A stretch of DNA of 64,000 nt from Mesorhizobium sp. WSM3860 (GCF_002294995.1 NZ_NSGF01000006.1:62001-126000), one strand, 5' to 3'. Positions 7,105 through 15,769 are shown, numbered from the stretch's first letter. Notes: generated by a model from the letters alone, not told the origin. A program made the numbers and translations.

Positions 7105-8679
7105 ATGAGCGATAACGCGGCAGTCGAGCAGGAAGCGTCGGGCGGACGACGCGGACGCGGCGCCAGCGGCGGCGCGGCGGCCAGGCGTGCGGCGCGCGCA
7201 GGCGGCGGTCCGGGCACCCAGCTCACCTATATCAAACGCAAGATCAACGTCTACGAGGTCCTCGACGAGGAAGGCCTGGCGCTGATCGAGAAGAACACAG
7301 ACACGGTGCTGGAAGAGATCGGCATCATCTTCCGCGACGACGCCGAGGCGCTCGCGCTGTGGAAAGAGGCCGGCGCCGATGTGAAAGGCGAGCGCGTGCA
7401 TTTCCCCAAGGGGCTTTGCCGCTCGCTGCTCAAGACCGCGCCTTCGATCTACACCCAGCATGCGCGCAACCCGGAGCGTTCGGTGCAGATCGGCGGCAAG
7501 GCGACGGTGTTCGCGCCGGTCTATGGCCCGCCCTTCGTGCGCGACCTCGACGGCAACCGCCGCTATGCGACGTTGGAGGATTTCCAGAATTTCGTGAAGC
7601 TCGCCTATATGGCGCCGTCGATCCACCATTCGGGCGGCACGGTGTGCGAGCCCGTCGACGTGCCGGTCAACAAGCGCCATCTGGATATGGTCTATTCGCA
7701 TATCCGCTATTCGGACAAACCGTTCATGGGTTCGGTGACCGCTCCGGAGCGCGCCGAGGACACGGTGGCGATGGCCAAGATCGTGTTCGGCGACGATTTC
7801 GTCGAGAACAACACGGTGCTGACCAGCCTGATCAACGCCAACTCGCCGATGGTGTTCGACGAGACCATGCTCGGCGCGTTGAAGGTCTATTCGCGCCACA
7901 ACCAGGCTTGCATTGTCACGCCGTTCATCCTGGCCGGCGCGATGAGCCCGGTGACGGTTGCCGGAACGCTGACGCAGATCCTGGCCGAGGTACTCGCGGG
8001 CGCCTCGTTCACGCAGCTGATCAGGCCCGGCGCGCCGGTGCTGTTCGGCACTTTCGCTTCGTCGATCTCGATGCAGTCGGGCGCGCCGACTTTCGGCACG
8101 CCCGAGCCGTCGCTGGTCTCCTATGGCGCAGCACAACTCGCCCGCCGGCTCGGGCTGCCGTTCCGCACTGGCGGCTCGCTCTGCGCCTCGAAGGTTCCGG
8201 ATGCGCAGGCGGCCTATGAGAGCGCCAACACGCTGAACTCGACCATCCTTGCCGGCACCAATTTCGTACTGCATTCGGCCGGCTGGCTCGAGGGCGGTCT
8301 CGCCTCCTGCTACGAGAAATTCATGATGGACATCGACCAGCTCGGCATGACGCAAAAATTCTCCGAGGGGGTCGATCTGTCGGAGAACGGGCAGGCGATG
8401 GATGCCATCCGCCAGGTGGGTCCGGGTAGTCACTATCTCGGCTGCGACCACACGCAGGCGAATTTCCAGACCGCCTTCTACCGCTCCAACATCGCCGACA
8501 ACAATTCCTATGAGCAGTGGCTGGCCGAAGGCGAGAAGACGGCGCCGCAGCGCGCCAACGAGCTCGCCCGCCGCTGGCTGGAAAGCTACGAGGCGCCGCA
8601 TCTCGATCCGGCGATCGACGAGGCGCTGAAGGACTTCATTGCCAGGAAGAAGGCCTCGATGGCCGACGCCTTCACTTGA
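7105..8679 (+). CDS. MttB-superfamily methyltransferase 1 (non-pyrrolysine; glycine betaine MtgB-like)
   Basis: A 524-residue protein starting at ATG 7105 with AGGAAG 8 nt before it; the open frame continues upstream to 6805 but without coding character. It belongs to the trimethylamine methyltransferase family (MttB, COG5598) and reads through without an in-frame amber codon, so it is a non-pyrrolysine homologue. Such enzymes demethylate glycine betaine, proline betaine, carnitine or related quaternary amines onto a corrinoid protein. Residues about 10-37 form a Gly/Ala/Arg-rich, probably disordered tail before the fold. Blocks such as SGGTVCEPVD and AGAMSPVTVAGTL are shared with the second copy at 23862-25439. 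Substrate cannot be fixed from sequence. Confidence 0.88.
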   Translation: MSDNAAVEQEASGGRRGRGASGGAAARRAARAGGGPGTQLTYIKRKINVYEVLDEEGLALIEKNTDTVLEEIGIIFRDDAEALALWKEAGADVKGERVHFPKGLCRSLLKTAPSIYTQHARNPERSVQIGGKATVFAPVYGPPFVRDLDGNRRYATLEDFQNFVKLAYMAPSIHHSGGTVCEPVDVPVNKRHLDMVYSHIRYSDKPFMGSVTAPERAEDTVAMAKIVFGDDFVENNTVLTSLINANSPMVFDETMLGALKVYSRHNQACIVTPFILAGAMSPVTVAGTLTQILAEVLAGASFTQLIRPGAPVLFGTFASSISMQSGAPTFGTPEPSLVSYGAAQLARRLGLPFRTGGSLCASKVPDAQAAYESANTLNSTILAGTNFVLHSAGWLEGGLASCYEKFMMDIDQLGMTQKFSEGVDLSENGQAMDAIRQVGPGSHYLGCDHTQANFQTAFYRSNIADNNSYEQWLAEGEKTAPQRANELARRWLESYEAPHLDPAIDEALKDFIARKKASMADAFT

Positions 8680-8768
8680 AAGGAGCCCGAGTCAGGCCGG
8701 GCTAAAGTCGCCAACATCATCCATAAGGAAGTCTGGCGGAGCGCGTTCTCCGACCCGGACCGGAAGGG

Positions 8769-9464
8769 ATGACTTTTTCGCGCGGCACGATCGAAGGGAC
8801 CGCGGCCGCGCTTGCCGCCCACGGCCTGATCCTTCGGGGTGGCTTCCGCTTCGCTGGTGATGAAGCCGTGCCTGCGGGGCTTGCAGGTGCGCCTGCCAAG
8901 TCCGCCCTCCTGGTCGGGCAGGCGGGCGCCGCACCTTGGCCGCACTTCCAGCGCTGGCTTGAGGGGCAGCCGCAATCCATCATCAATCCGCTCGACACTT
9001 GGTCGCGGGAGGTGATTGGCATTGTGGCGCAAGAATTCGGCGCTCGCGCCGTGTCGCCCTCCGATCGGCCCTATCTGCCGTTCCAGCAATGGGCGATGCG
9101 CGCCGAAGGGTTGAAGCCGTCACCGCTCGGCATCCTCATGCATCCGCAATATGGACTCTGGCATGCCTACCGAGGCGCACTGCTGTTCGAGGAAGAGATT
9201 TACCTCGCCGAACCTCGAGAAGCGATTCATCTGTGCGACACATGCGCCGAAAGACCCTGCATGAAATCCTGTCCGGTCGATGCCTATTCCGGACAGGGCT
9301 TTGCCCATGAAGCCTGCCTTGGCCATGTGCGTGGTCCTCGCGGCGGGCCTTGCCGAACCGGCGGCTGCCTCGACCGCAATGCATGTCCCTACGGCACGGA
9401 CTACCGCTATCCCCCAGAAGCGCAGGCCTTTCATATGGCGGCCTTTTGCTCGGCCCTAGGATGA
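8769..9464 (+). CDS. 4Fe-4S cluster protein (QueG-like ferredoxin half), candidate corrinoid activator
   Basis: A 231-residue protein. The N-terminal 140 residues have a weak resemblance to QueG-type proteins; the C-terminal part carries two cysteine groups: C156-x2-C159-x4-C164-x3-C168-P and C183, C195, C200, C206-P. That suits one or two 4Fe-4S clusters. No signal peptide or membrane span is seen. It starts 89 bp after mttB1 on the same strand. Corrinoid proteins in air need reductive reactivation from Co(II), and no RamA/ASKHA-type activator is in this window, so this protein is a candidate electron donor or activator. That role is inference; a general ferredoxin-like reductase is the alternative. 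Confidence 0.6.
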   Translation: MTFSRGTIEGTAAALAAHGLILRGGFRFAGDEAVPAGLAGAPAKSALLVGQAGAAPWPHFQRWLEGQPQSIINPLDTWSREVIGIVAQEFGARAVSPSDRPYLPFQQWAMRAEGLKPSPLGILMHPQYGLWHAYRGALLFEEEIYLAEPREAIHLCDTCAERPCMKSCPVDAYSGQGFAHEACLGHVRGPRGGPCRTGGCLDRNACPYGTDYRYPPEAQAFHMAAFCSALG

Positions 9465-9562
9465 AAGCCGTCCGCACGAAATCTTGAACGCCAGGCTCCG
9501 GGATTGTCTTGCCGGAGCGCTCCAGCCGGATATCTATCGCGCAACAGCCGACGGAGAGCAGC

Positions 9563-10291
9563 ATGGCCAAGCAAGAGATCGAGATCGAAACCCGGGACGG
9601 GAAGGCCAAGGCCGGGCTGTTCCGACCGGCGGCGGCCAAGGCCGGCGTCATCCTCTATATGGATATTTTCGGCCCGCGGCCGACGCTCGACCAGATGGCC
9701 GAACGCCTCGCAGGGCATGGCTATGCCGTGCTGGTGCCCGATCTCTTCTATCGCAGCGTGCCCTATGGACCGTTCGACCCTAAGACTGCCTTCGGTGATG
9801 ACAAGACCAGGGCTCAACTGACGGCGCTGAGCGGTGGCACCACGCAAGAGATGACCATCCGCGATAGCGCCGCCTTCCTCGATGCGCTCACTGCCGAAGG
9901 CCTAGACGGGCCGGTTGGCGTCGTCGGCTATTGCATGGGCGGCGCGCGGGCTCTCAATGCCGCCGCGGCCTATCCCGACCGCATTGCTGCCGCGGCCAGC
10001 TTCCACGGTGGCAATCTGGCAAGCGACGCGCCCGACAGCCCGCACCGGAAGGCGGCGTCGATCAAGGCACGCATCTATGTCGGGGTCGCCGGCGTGGACC
10101 GCAGCTTTCCGCCGGAGCAATCCGCGCGGCTGGCAGAGGCGCTGAGAGTCGCCGAAGTCGACCATACGATCGAGAACTATGTCGGCGTCGGTCATGGCTG
10201 GTGCGTCAAGGACCACAGCGTCTATGACGAAGCGGGCGCCGAGCGCCATTGGAAGCGGCTTACCACGCTGTTCGCCGAAACCTTGGGGTAG
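9563..10291 (+). CDS. Dienelactone hydrolase family protein
   Basis: A 242-residue alpha/beta hydrolase beginning at ATG 9563. It has the DLH nucleophile elbow GYCMGG with C124 as nucleophile, and GHGWCVKD near the C-terminus supplies the His. The IDMFG-like early segment (LYMDIFGPRP) is typical of the family. It hydrolyses lactones or esters, possibly in aromatic or detoxification metabolism. About 100 bp separate it from the Fe-S gene; no functional link to the corrinoid system is evident. Confidence 0.82.
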   Translation: MAKQEIEIETRDGKAKAGLFRPAAAKAGVILYMDIFGPRPTLDQMAERLAGHGYAVLVPDLFYRSVPYGPFDPKTAFGDDKTRAQLTALSGGTTQEMTIRDSAAFLDALTAEGLDGPVGVVGYCMGGARALNAAAAYPDRIAAAASFHGGNLASDAPDSPHRKAASIKARIYVGVAGVDRSFPPEQSARLAEALRVAEVDHTIENYVGVGHGWCVKDHSVYDEAGAERHWKRLTTLFAETLG

Positions 10292-10364
10292 GGCGCGGAG
10301 GCTGCCGCAAAAAAATCTTTCCATCGCCCCAAGGAATCGCCATTAGCCTTCGTCCAACAGGCAA

Positions 10365-10928
10365 ATGACGGCGATGATGCTGGACGACAGCGAAGCCTCC
10401 GATGCCGAATTGATCGGGCGGGCGAGGGGCGGAGACAGGGGGGCTTTCGGCAGATTGCTCGAAAGGCACTATGGCTTCGTCTATCGCGCCGCCTATCGCT
10501 GGTGCGGCAGGAAGGCAGACGCCGAGGACATCGCCCAGGATGTCTGCGTGCGGCTCGGCAGGGCAATCCGCGACTATCGGGGCAACGGCGCGTTCACGAC
10601 ATGGCTCTACGCCATGACGCTGAACGCTTCCCGCGACATGATTCGCAAGCGCGCCCGCGACACCGCCAAGACCGAAGCCTTTGGCACCTATGCGCTGATT
10701 GCGGGGGAGGGCCCGGCGGAAGTCCAGGACCCGACCGAGGCGCTGTGGGCGGCGGTGCGCATGCTGCCGGACAAGCAGCGCGACGCGGTGCTGCTCGTCT
10801 ACGGCGAAGGGTTGAGCCACGCGGCGGCGGCCGAGGTGATGGCGATCTCGGAGGCGACGGTTTCCTGGCACATCCATGAAGCAAAGAAACGGCTGAAGGT
10901 GCTCATGCGTTCAGCCGGGAAAGTGTGA
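10365..10928 (+). CDS. ECF-type sigma-70 family RNA polymerase sigma factor
   Basis: A 187-residue group IV sigma factor. Region 2 spans about 20-95 (YRWCGRKADAEDIAQDVCVRL, here naming only the conserved DAEDIAQDV core) and region 4 about 125-180 (LPDKQRDAVLLVY, then a helix-turn-helix ending SEATVSWHIHEAKKRL). Its stop overlaps a GTG of the downstream vWA gene, and the vWA ATG is 2 bp past the stop, so the two are one operon. No classical anti-sigma gene adjoins; the vWA protein's N-terminal cytoplasmic part may do that job. Target promoters unknown. Confidence 0.88.
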   Translation: MTAMMLDDSEASDAELIGRARGGDRGAFGRLLERHYGFVYRAAYRWCGRKADAEDIAQDVCVRLGRAIRDYRGNGAFTTWLYAMTLNASRDMIRKRARDTAKTEAFGTYALIAGEGPAEVQDPTEALWAAVRMLPDKQRDAVLLVYGEGLSHAAAAEVMAISEATVSWHIHEAKKRLKVLMRSAGKV

Positions 10929-10930
10929 CC

Positions 10931-13099
10931 ATGGTCGACGACAACGAACTCGAAAGGATGCGCGACATCACCGCGCCTGCGCCTGACAGCGAAGCGAAGG
11001 CCCGCGCGCTGGCGGCTGCGATGCATGCCTTCGACATGGATGAAAAATTTTCCACCGCCGCCCAAGGATCGGCGACAGGCCTTCGTCTCACGGAGCGAGC
11101 ACAAAGGCTCTGGAGAGAAATCATGCAACGGAAACTCATTGCCACGCCGGCCCTGACCGCGCTGGTCGCGCTGCCTATCGCCGGCTATGCCGCTTTTGAG
11201 ATGCTGAAGGAGCAACCGCCCGTTGTTTCCAACGGGAGGGTCACCGAAACGGCGGCGGACAAGCCGGTTGCGCAGAAGCCTGTACCGAACCAGCCCGGGA
11301 TCAACGAGCCGCTGGCAGCCGCCCCTGCCAAGGACAAGAAGACCGACGCCGACAGCGAGAGGCGTGCCGAAGACGACACGCAGGTCGCGCCGGCATCGCC
11401 GCCGAAAACTGAATTGAGCCGATCCGATGACCGGACCGGGCAGGAATACGGGGCGTTGAAGGACTATGCCAAGCAAGTACCACAGGCACTGCCTCCGCCG
11501 CCGCCTGCACCTGCGGAGGTTGACCAGCTGGCCGCCGGCGGACGCGCGAATGCCCAGGCGCCGGCAATCGCCATGCAGCCTGCCGAGATGCCGGCTGGCA
11601 CCGTCGCCGACTCCAAACTGATGGTTCAGCCGGCGCCCATGCCGGCCGATCAGATGCAGCCGCAAGAGCAAAACCGCGACCGCATCGAGACCTTCAAGAC
11701 CAATCCGGTGCACCAAGCCGCCCAGGATCCGGTGTCGACCTTCTCGATCGATGTCGACACTGCCTCCTACTCCTTCGTCCGGCGCTCGCTGAAGGAAGGT
11801 ATTCTGCCCGACCCAGGTACGGTCCGGGTCGAAGAGATGATCAACTACTTCCCCTATGACTGGAAGGGGCCGGACTCGGCCGCGACGCCGTTCAATTCGA
11901 CCGTCACCGTCATGCCGACGCCCTGGAACGAGCGCACCAAGCTGATGCATGTTGCGATCAAGGGTTTCGAAGTGAAGCCGGTCGAGGCGCCGAAGGCCAA
12001 CCTGGTGTTCCTGATCGACGTTTCGGGTTCGATGGACGAGCCGGACAAGCTGCCGCTCTTGAAGTCGGCGTTCCGGTTGCTGGTCAGCAAGCTCAAGGCC
12101 GACGACACCGTCTCCATCGTCACCTATGCCGGCAATGCCGGCACGGTGCTGATGCCGACAAAAGCCGCGGAAAGGCAGAAGATTCTTGCGGCCATCAACA
12201 ATCTGGAGCCAGGCGGTTCGACCGCCGGCGAGGCAGGCATCAAGGAAGCCTACAAGCTTGCTCAGCAGTCCTTCGTCAAGGACGGCATCAACCGCGTGAT
12301 GCTTGCCACCGACGGCGATTTCAACATTGGCCAGACCGATGACGACGACCTCAAACGGTTGATCGAGAAGGAGCGCAAGACCGGCGTGTTCCTCTCGGTG
12401 TTCGGCTTCGGCCGCGGCAATCTGAACGATCAGATGATGCAGACCATTGCCCAGAACGGCAATGGCACGGCGGCCTATATCGACACGCTGGCCGAGGCCG
12501 AGAAGGTGCTGGTCGAGGATGCGTCCTCGACGCTGTTCACCATCGCCAAGGATGTGAAAATCCAAGTCGAGTTCAACCCGGCCAAGGTGTCGGAATACCG
12601 CCTTGTCGGCTACGAGACCCGTGCCTTGAAGCGCGAGGATTTCAACAACGACCGCGTCGACGCCGGCGATATCGGTTCCGGTCATTCGGTAACGGCCATC
12701 TACGAGATCACGCCCAAGGGCAGCGGCGCCGAGCAGGTCGATCCGCTGCGCTACGGCGAAGCGAAGGTCGACAATGGCGGCGTTGCCAATGCGGGCGAAT
12801 ATGCCTTCGTGAAAATCCGCTACAAGCTGCCGAACGAGAATGTCTCGAAACTGATCGCCACACCGGTGACCGCGGCCAACGAGGTGCCGTCCTTCGAAGA
12901 AGCCGGCGTCGGCCAGCGCTTTTCGGTGGCGGTCGCGGCTTTTGGGCAGAAGCTGCGGGACGAGGATCAGACGGCGAATTTCGGCTATGACCGGATCCTG
13001 GAGATCGCCAACGCCGCGCGCGGCGCCGATCCGTTCGGCTACAGGGCGGAATTCTTGTCGCTAGTGCGGCTAGCCTCGTCGCTGGGCACCAACAAATAG
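10931..13099 (+). CDS. Membrane-anchored von Willebrand factor A protein (YfbK-like)
   Basis: About 722 residues from ATG 10931 (an in-frame GTG at 10925 is possible). Layout: a cytoplasmic N-terminal 70 residues, one membrane helix (about 71-91), a Pro/Ala-rich linker to about 250, a vWF-A N-terminal domain (FSIDVDTASYSFVRR), the vWA domain with a MIDAS DVSGS at 363-367 and ATDGDFN, and a C-terminal DUF3520-like domain. The family binds divalent metal and protein partners in the periplasm. It follows the sigma factor directly, so its short cytoplasmic head may regulate that sigma factor; this is inference. Confidence 0.85.
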   Translation: MVDDNELERMRDITAPAPDSEAKARALAAAMHAFDMDEKFSTAAQGSATGLRLTERAQRLWREIMQRKLIATPALTALVALPIAGYAAFEMLKEQPPVVSNGRVTETAADKPVAQKPVPNQPGINEPLAAAPAKDKKTDADSERRAEDDTQVAPASPPKTELSRSDDRTGQEYGALKDYAKQVPQALPPPPPAPAEVDQLAAGGRANAQAPAIAMQPAEMPAGTVADSKLMVQPAPMPADQMQPQEQNRDRIETFKTNPVHQAAQDPVSTFSIDVDTASYSFVRRSLKEGILPDPGTVRVEEMINYFPYDWKGPDSAATPFNSTVTVMPTPWNERTKLMHVAIKGFEVKPVEAPKANLVFLIDVSGSMDEPDKLPLLKSAFRLLVSKLKADDTVSIVTYAGNAGTVLMPTKAAERQKILAAINNLEPGGSTAGEAGIKEAYKLAQQSFVKDGINRVMLATDGDFNIGQTDDDDLKRLIEKERKTGVFLSVFGFGRGNLNDQMMQTIAQNGNGTAAYIDTLAEAEKVLVEDASSTLFTIAKDVKIQVEFNPAKVSEYRLVGYETRALKREDFNNDRVDAGDIGSGHSVTAIYEITPKGSGAEQVDPLRYGEAKVDNGGVANAGEYAFVKIRYKLPNENVSKLIATPVTAANEVPSFEEAGVGQRFSVAVAAFGQKLRDEDQTANFGYDRILEIANAARGADPFGYRAEFLSLVRLASSLGTNK

Positions 13100-13239
13100 G
13101 GTGGGTGCCGCCCCTGGAACAAAGAGCCGGTGGTCCGACCTGCCGGCTTTTGCCGATCGTTAAATTGCGCGGCTTTCCGGAACTTCATCGCAATGCACTC
13201 CTGTTAGTCAAAGCTCATAGAAGGTTTGAGGGGCTGGAA

Positions 13240-13518
13240 TTGCATATCACCGGGAACGTGGCGCCGACTGCGGGCAATCTTCAGACGCGAGCACCGTCCG
13301 CTTCGTCGGCGGAATCCGCGCTTATCAGGAATAATGTCGATGCGGCCCGCGAGACGGCGCTCTCAGCGCTCAACAATGACCGCTTTCGCGCGATGCTGGA
13401 GCACATCAGCGACCCGCGCGCGTCCGGGGCGTTGCTGGCGATGGGCGCCGACAGCAAGAAGAATGCCGCTACCGATCTCGGTACGGCGTTGTCGCGCTAC
13501 GCTGAAAACAGCGAATAG
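13240..13518 (+). CDS. Small hypothetical protein (TTG start proposed)
   Basis: The frame is open from GTG 13105, but residues 1-45 look like translated intergenic sequence. A TTG at 13240 has GAGGGG 6 nt upstream, a good ribosome site, giving a 92-residue Ala-rich helical protein containing SAESALIRNNVDAARETALSA (only the helix character is used here) and ending RYAENSE. No family is recognised. It converges on the homocysteine methyltransferase with a 12-bp gap. Confidence 0.4.
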   Translation: MHITGNVAPTAGNLQTRAPSASSAESALIRNNVDAARETALSALNNDRFRAMLEHISDPRASGALLAMGADSKKNAATDLGTALSRYAENSE

Positions 13519-13530
13519 AGCAGGCCAACT

Positions 13531-14547
13531 TCAGGCGCGGCTGCGCCGGCGTTCGCGACGACCTTCGCCTGGCTCGGCAGCGCTCGCTATCTTGTTGCGC
13601 ATCGGCCCGATGCGCTCGACGATGGTCTCGACCGTCGGACGCGCCGACTTGGTGTGCGCGTCGAGCGCCCTGCGCATGGCGGCAAGGTGAGCGAACGAGG
13701 TGCCGCAGCAGCCGCCGACGATTTTCGCCCCGGCATCGACTGCCAGCCGGACATAGTCGGCCATCAGTTCGGGCGTGCCGGAATAATGGATCTCGCTACC
13801 GCGGAATTCCGGAATGCCGCAATTGCCCTTGACGATCACCGTGGCTTCCGGCTTCGCGTCGGTCATGTCGAGCAGCGAGGCCAGGATATCGGCGGCGCCG
13901 ACGCCGCAATTGGCGCCCACACCAAGCGGAGCCTGCGACAGTCCATCCGCAACGCCGTGGATATCCTTGGGCAACAGCCCCATCATGGTGCGGCCTGCCG
14001 TATCGAAGGAACCGGTGTAGGTGTAGGGCAGACCGACACGGATCGCGGCTTCGGCCGCGGCGCGGATCTCATCCGGCGCCGACATGGTCTCGATCCAGGC
14101 GACTTCGGCTCCGCCGGCCTTCAGGCCCTCGATCTGCTCGGCAAAGGCATCGACCGCCTCCTCGTAGGACATGGCGCCGAGCGGCACCAAAAGCTCGCCG
14201 GTCGGGCCGACGGAGCCGGCAACGATCACCTTGCGGCCTGCCTTGTCGGATACCGAACGGGCAATTTCTGCGGCGCGCTTGTTCAAGTCATGCACGCGGT
14301 CCTGAGCGTGATGCAGCTTCAGCCGATGACGGGTGCCGCCGAAGGAATTGGTCAGGATGATGTCGGCGCCGGCATCGACGAAATTCTGATGCAGCGTGGC
14401 GATGGTGTCGGGCGCCGTCTCGTTGAGCAGTTCGGGTGCTTCGCCGGCCTCAAGTCCCATCGCGAACAAATTGGTGCCGGTGGCGCCGTCAGCCAGCAGC
14501 ACGCCTTTTTCGGCAAGCAATGCGTCGATCGGATTGGTCGCGGTCAT
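13531..14547 (-). CDS. Betaine-homocysteine / homocysteine S-methyltransferase family protein (BmtB-like)
   Basis: A 338-residue zinc-dependent TIM barrel of the homocysteine S-methyltransferase family. The zinc ligands are present: C214 in GANCG and the C280-C281 pair in GGCCGT. DGATGTNL (20-27) and TNSFGG (66-71) are family blocks. It lacks the folate and cobalamin domains of MetH, so it transfers methyl from betaine or another small donor to homocysteine, giving methionine. The last 16 residues are an Arg-rich tail. A perfect inverted repeat (14581-14602), nearly identical to that before the pterin methyltransferase, lies 33 bp upstream, arguing for shared control by methionine or SAH status. 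Confidence 0.85.
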   Translation of the reverse strand: MTATNPIDALLAEKGVLLADGATGTNLFAMGLEAGEAPELLNETAPDTIATLHQNFVDAGADIILTNSFGGTRHRLKLHHAQDRVHDLNKRAAEIARSVSDKAGRKVIVAGSVGPTGELLVPLGAMSYEEAVDAFAEQIEGLKAGGAEVAWIETMSAPDEIRAAAEAAIRVGLPYTYTGSFDTAGRTMMGLLPKDIHGVADGLSQAPLGVGANCGVGAADILASLLDMTDAKPEATVIVKGNCGIPEFRGSEIHYSGTPELMADYVRLAVDAGAKIVGGCCGTSFAHLAAMRRALDAHTKSARPTVETIVERIGPMRNKIASAAEPGEGRRERRRSRA

Positions 14548-14580
14548 GGCTTTGGCTTTCGTAACTTGAATTCAAATAAC

Positions 14581-14602
14581 GATATAAAGAAGTCTTTATA
14601 TC
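14581..14602 (-). promoter_or_regulatory. Palindromic operator candidate upstream of the homocysteine methyltransferase
   Basis: GATATAAAGA, spacer AG, TCTTTATATC. The arms are identical to those at 1393-1414; only the 2-nt spacer differs. It is 33 bp upstream of the start at 14547. Conservation of both arms 13 kb apart, before two methyl-transfer genes, strongly suggests one regulator. Confidence 0.78.
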
Positions 14603-14725
14603 CAGTCAACGAATATGAGGGCGCGATAGGAACGACAACACGAACTGGTTCTTGCACGGGTTTCCTAAAAACGACGGGTCGGCCAGGCTGGTCGCCGCAT
14701 GCCAGCATGGCGGTGATGGCCGCGT

Positions 14726-15583
14726 TCAGACAGAGCCTGATGGGAAGGACATGCCGGCCAGTTTCTGCGTGAAGCTCGCCGCCTCATGCGCGTTGATGTC
14801 GGCGGCTCGGATCAGATTGTCGAAGTGGCTGGTCAGGGTACGGACCGGCTGGGTGGCGTTCAACACCAGATACATGTCGCCGACATAGATCGCGGCGCGA
14901 TACGGCCCGAAGATCGTATAGGGGATCGAATAGCGCATGCGGCCGTCATAGAGGAACAGGCGGAAGGTCGGGTAGAGGTCGTCGAGGAGCGTTGCCATGT
15001 GCAGCAATTGCCGGCGGCGCTCGGCTTCCGGGAACCGGTCCCAGACGCCGAGGCCGCGCGCGAAAATCTCCAGCGTATGGCGCGGCATGCAGACCTCCAT
15101 GTCGGTCTCCGGCCGCCTGTTGTAATCGATGCGGTATTGGGTCTCGCCGGCCTGCGCCTCGCGGCTCTTGTTGGTGATGCCGGCCTCGTATTCGACCAGC
15201 GCCTCGGTGCGCAGGAGGTCCGGAATGCCCGCCGGGACGTAGCGGATCTTCGTGCCGACCGCCTCGGCATGCCATTTGGCAAGCAGGGTGCGGTCGAAGC
15301 CGTCCGGCGCCTCCTCGATCTCGAGGCTTTCGCGAATCTCGCCGGTGACGCCTTCGTCCTGGCTAAGGCCCAGCAGCCAGTCGAGCGATACCTTGAACTC
15401 GGCGGCGATGTTGAGAAGCGTCTCGGCGCGGGGCAGGCGCGTCGAGGCGCCCGACAGGAGCTGCGACAGCGCCGAACGATCGATGCCGACGGCGCTCGCG
15501 AAGGCCGACTGGTTCAAGTCCGAGCGTGTCAATAGCAATTTGAGGCGCTCTCGGAAGACCGTCGACAGATCACGCTTGTCCAT
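14726..15583 (-). CDS. XRE-family transcriptional regulator with C-terminal sensor-like domain
   Basis: A 285-residue protein from ATG 15583, supported by AGGAG 8 nt upstream. An HTH_3 domain covers about 10-65 (NQSAFASAVGIDRSALSQLL, the recognition helix included). The remaining 210 residues have no named domain that I recognise and include a tract of aromatic residues near 190-230, likely a ligand or oligomerisation domain. It is divergent from a fatty acid desaturase across 228 bp containing two perfect inverted repeats, so it probably controls itself and the desaturase. A tie to the betaine genes on either side is possible but unproven. Confidence 0.82.
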   Translation of the reverse strand: MDKRDLSTVFRERLKLLLTRSDLNQSAFASAVGIDRSALSQLLSGASTRLPRAETLLNIAAEFKVSLDWLLGLSQDEGVTGEIRESLEIEEAPDGFDRTLLAKWHAEAVGTKIRYVPAGIPDLLRTEALVEYEAGITNKSREAQAGETQYRIDYNRRPETDMEVCMPRHTLEIFARGLGVWDRFPEAERRRQLLHMATLLDDLYPTFRLFLYDGRMRYSIPYTIFGPYRAAIYVGDMYLVLNATQPVRTLTSHFDNLIRAADINAHEAASFTQKLAGMSFPSGSV

Positions 15584-15723
15584 CACGCCACTCCTTTCCA
15601 GCGGAGGAAAAATTTGCGCCGGGGCCTGCTCGGTACCTCCTCAGGCGCAATTGAATCCCCAAAGTTGTTTACAAAACGTAACATCTGCAGCCAAAAATGC
15701 GCATTCGCAACAGGTTGTGCACT

Positions 15724-15740
15724 TTGTCGCGTTGCGACAA
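15724..15740. promoter_or_regulatory. Inverted repeat, candidate operator 1 of the XRE/desaturase divergon
   Basis: TTGTCGC, spacer GTT, GCGACAA: a perfect 7-bp inverted repeat in the divergent intergenic region. XRE regulators typically bind such short dyads; assignment by position only. Confidence 0.45.
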
Positions 15741-15749
15741 CGGGAGGCT

Positions 15750-15769
15750 CCTGACACAATGCTGTCAGG
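15750..15769. promoter_or_regulatory. Inverted repeat, candidate operator 2 of the XRE/desaturase divergon
   Basis: CCTGACA, spacer CAATGC, TGTCAGG: a perfect 7-bp inverted repeat 42 bp upstream of the proposed desaturase start. It differs in sequence from the dyad at 15724, so at most one is likely to be the XRE site. Confidence 0.4.

Noticed and set aside
7081..8601. 506-codon minus-strand frame over mttB1
   Set aside because: Antisense shadow; the plus strand encodes an intact MttB-family enzyme.
7105..8679. Pyrrolysine-containing MttB
   Set aside because: The frame has no in-frame TAG, and no pylT, pylS or pylBCD gene is in the window, so it is a non-pyrrolysine homologue.
10292..10364. 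ECF-type autoregulated promoter before the sigma gene (GGAAT ... CGTC)
   Set aside because: Spacing between the elements is only about 12-13 nt, shorter than the usual 16-17, so I do not call it.
10799..12685. 628-codon minus-strand frame over the sigma/vWA genes
   Set aside because: Antisense shadow with low-complexity composition; the vWA domain on the plus strand is clear.
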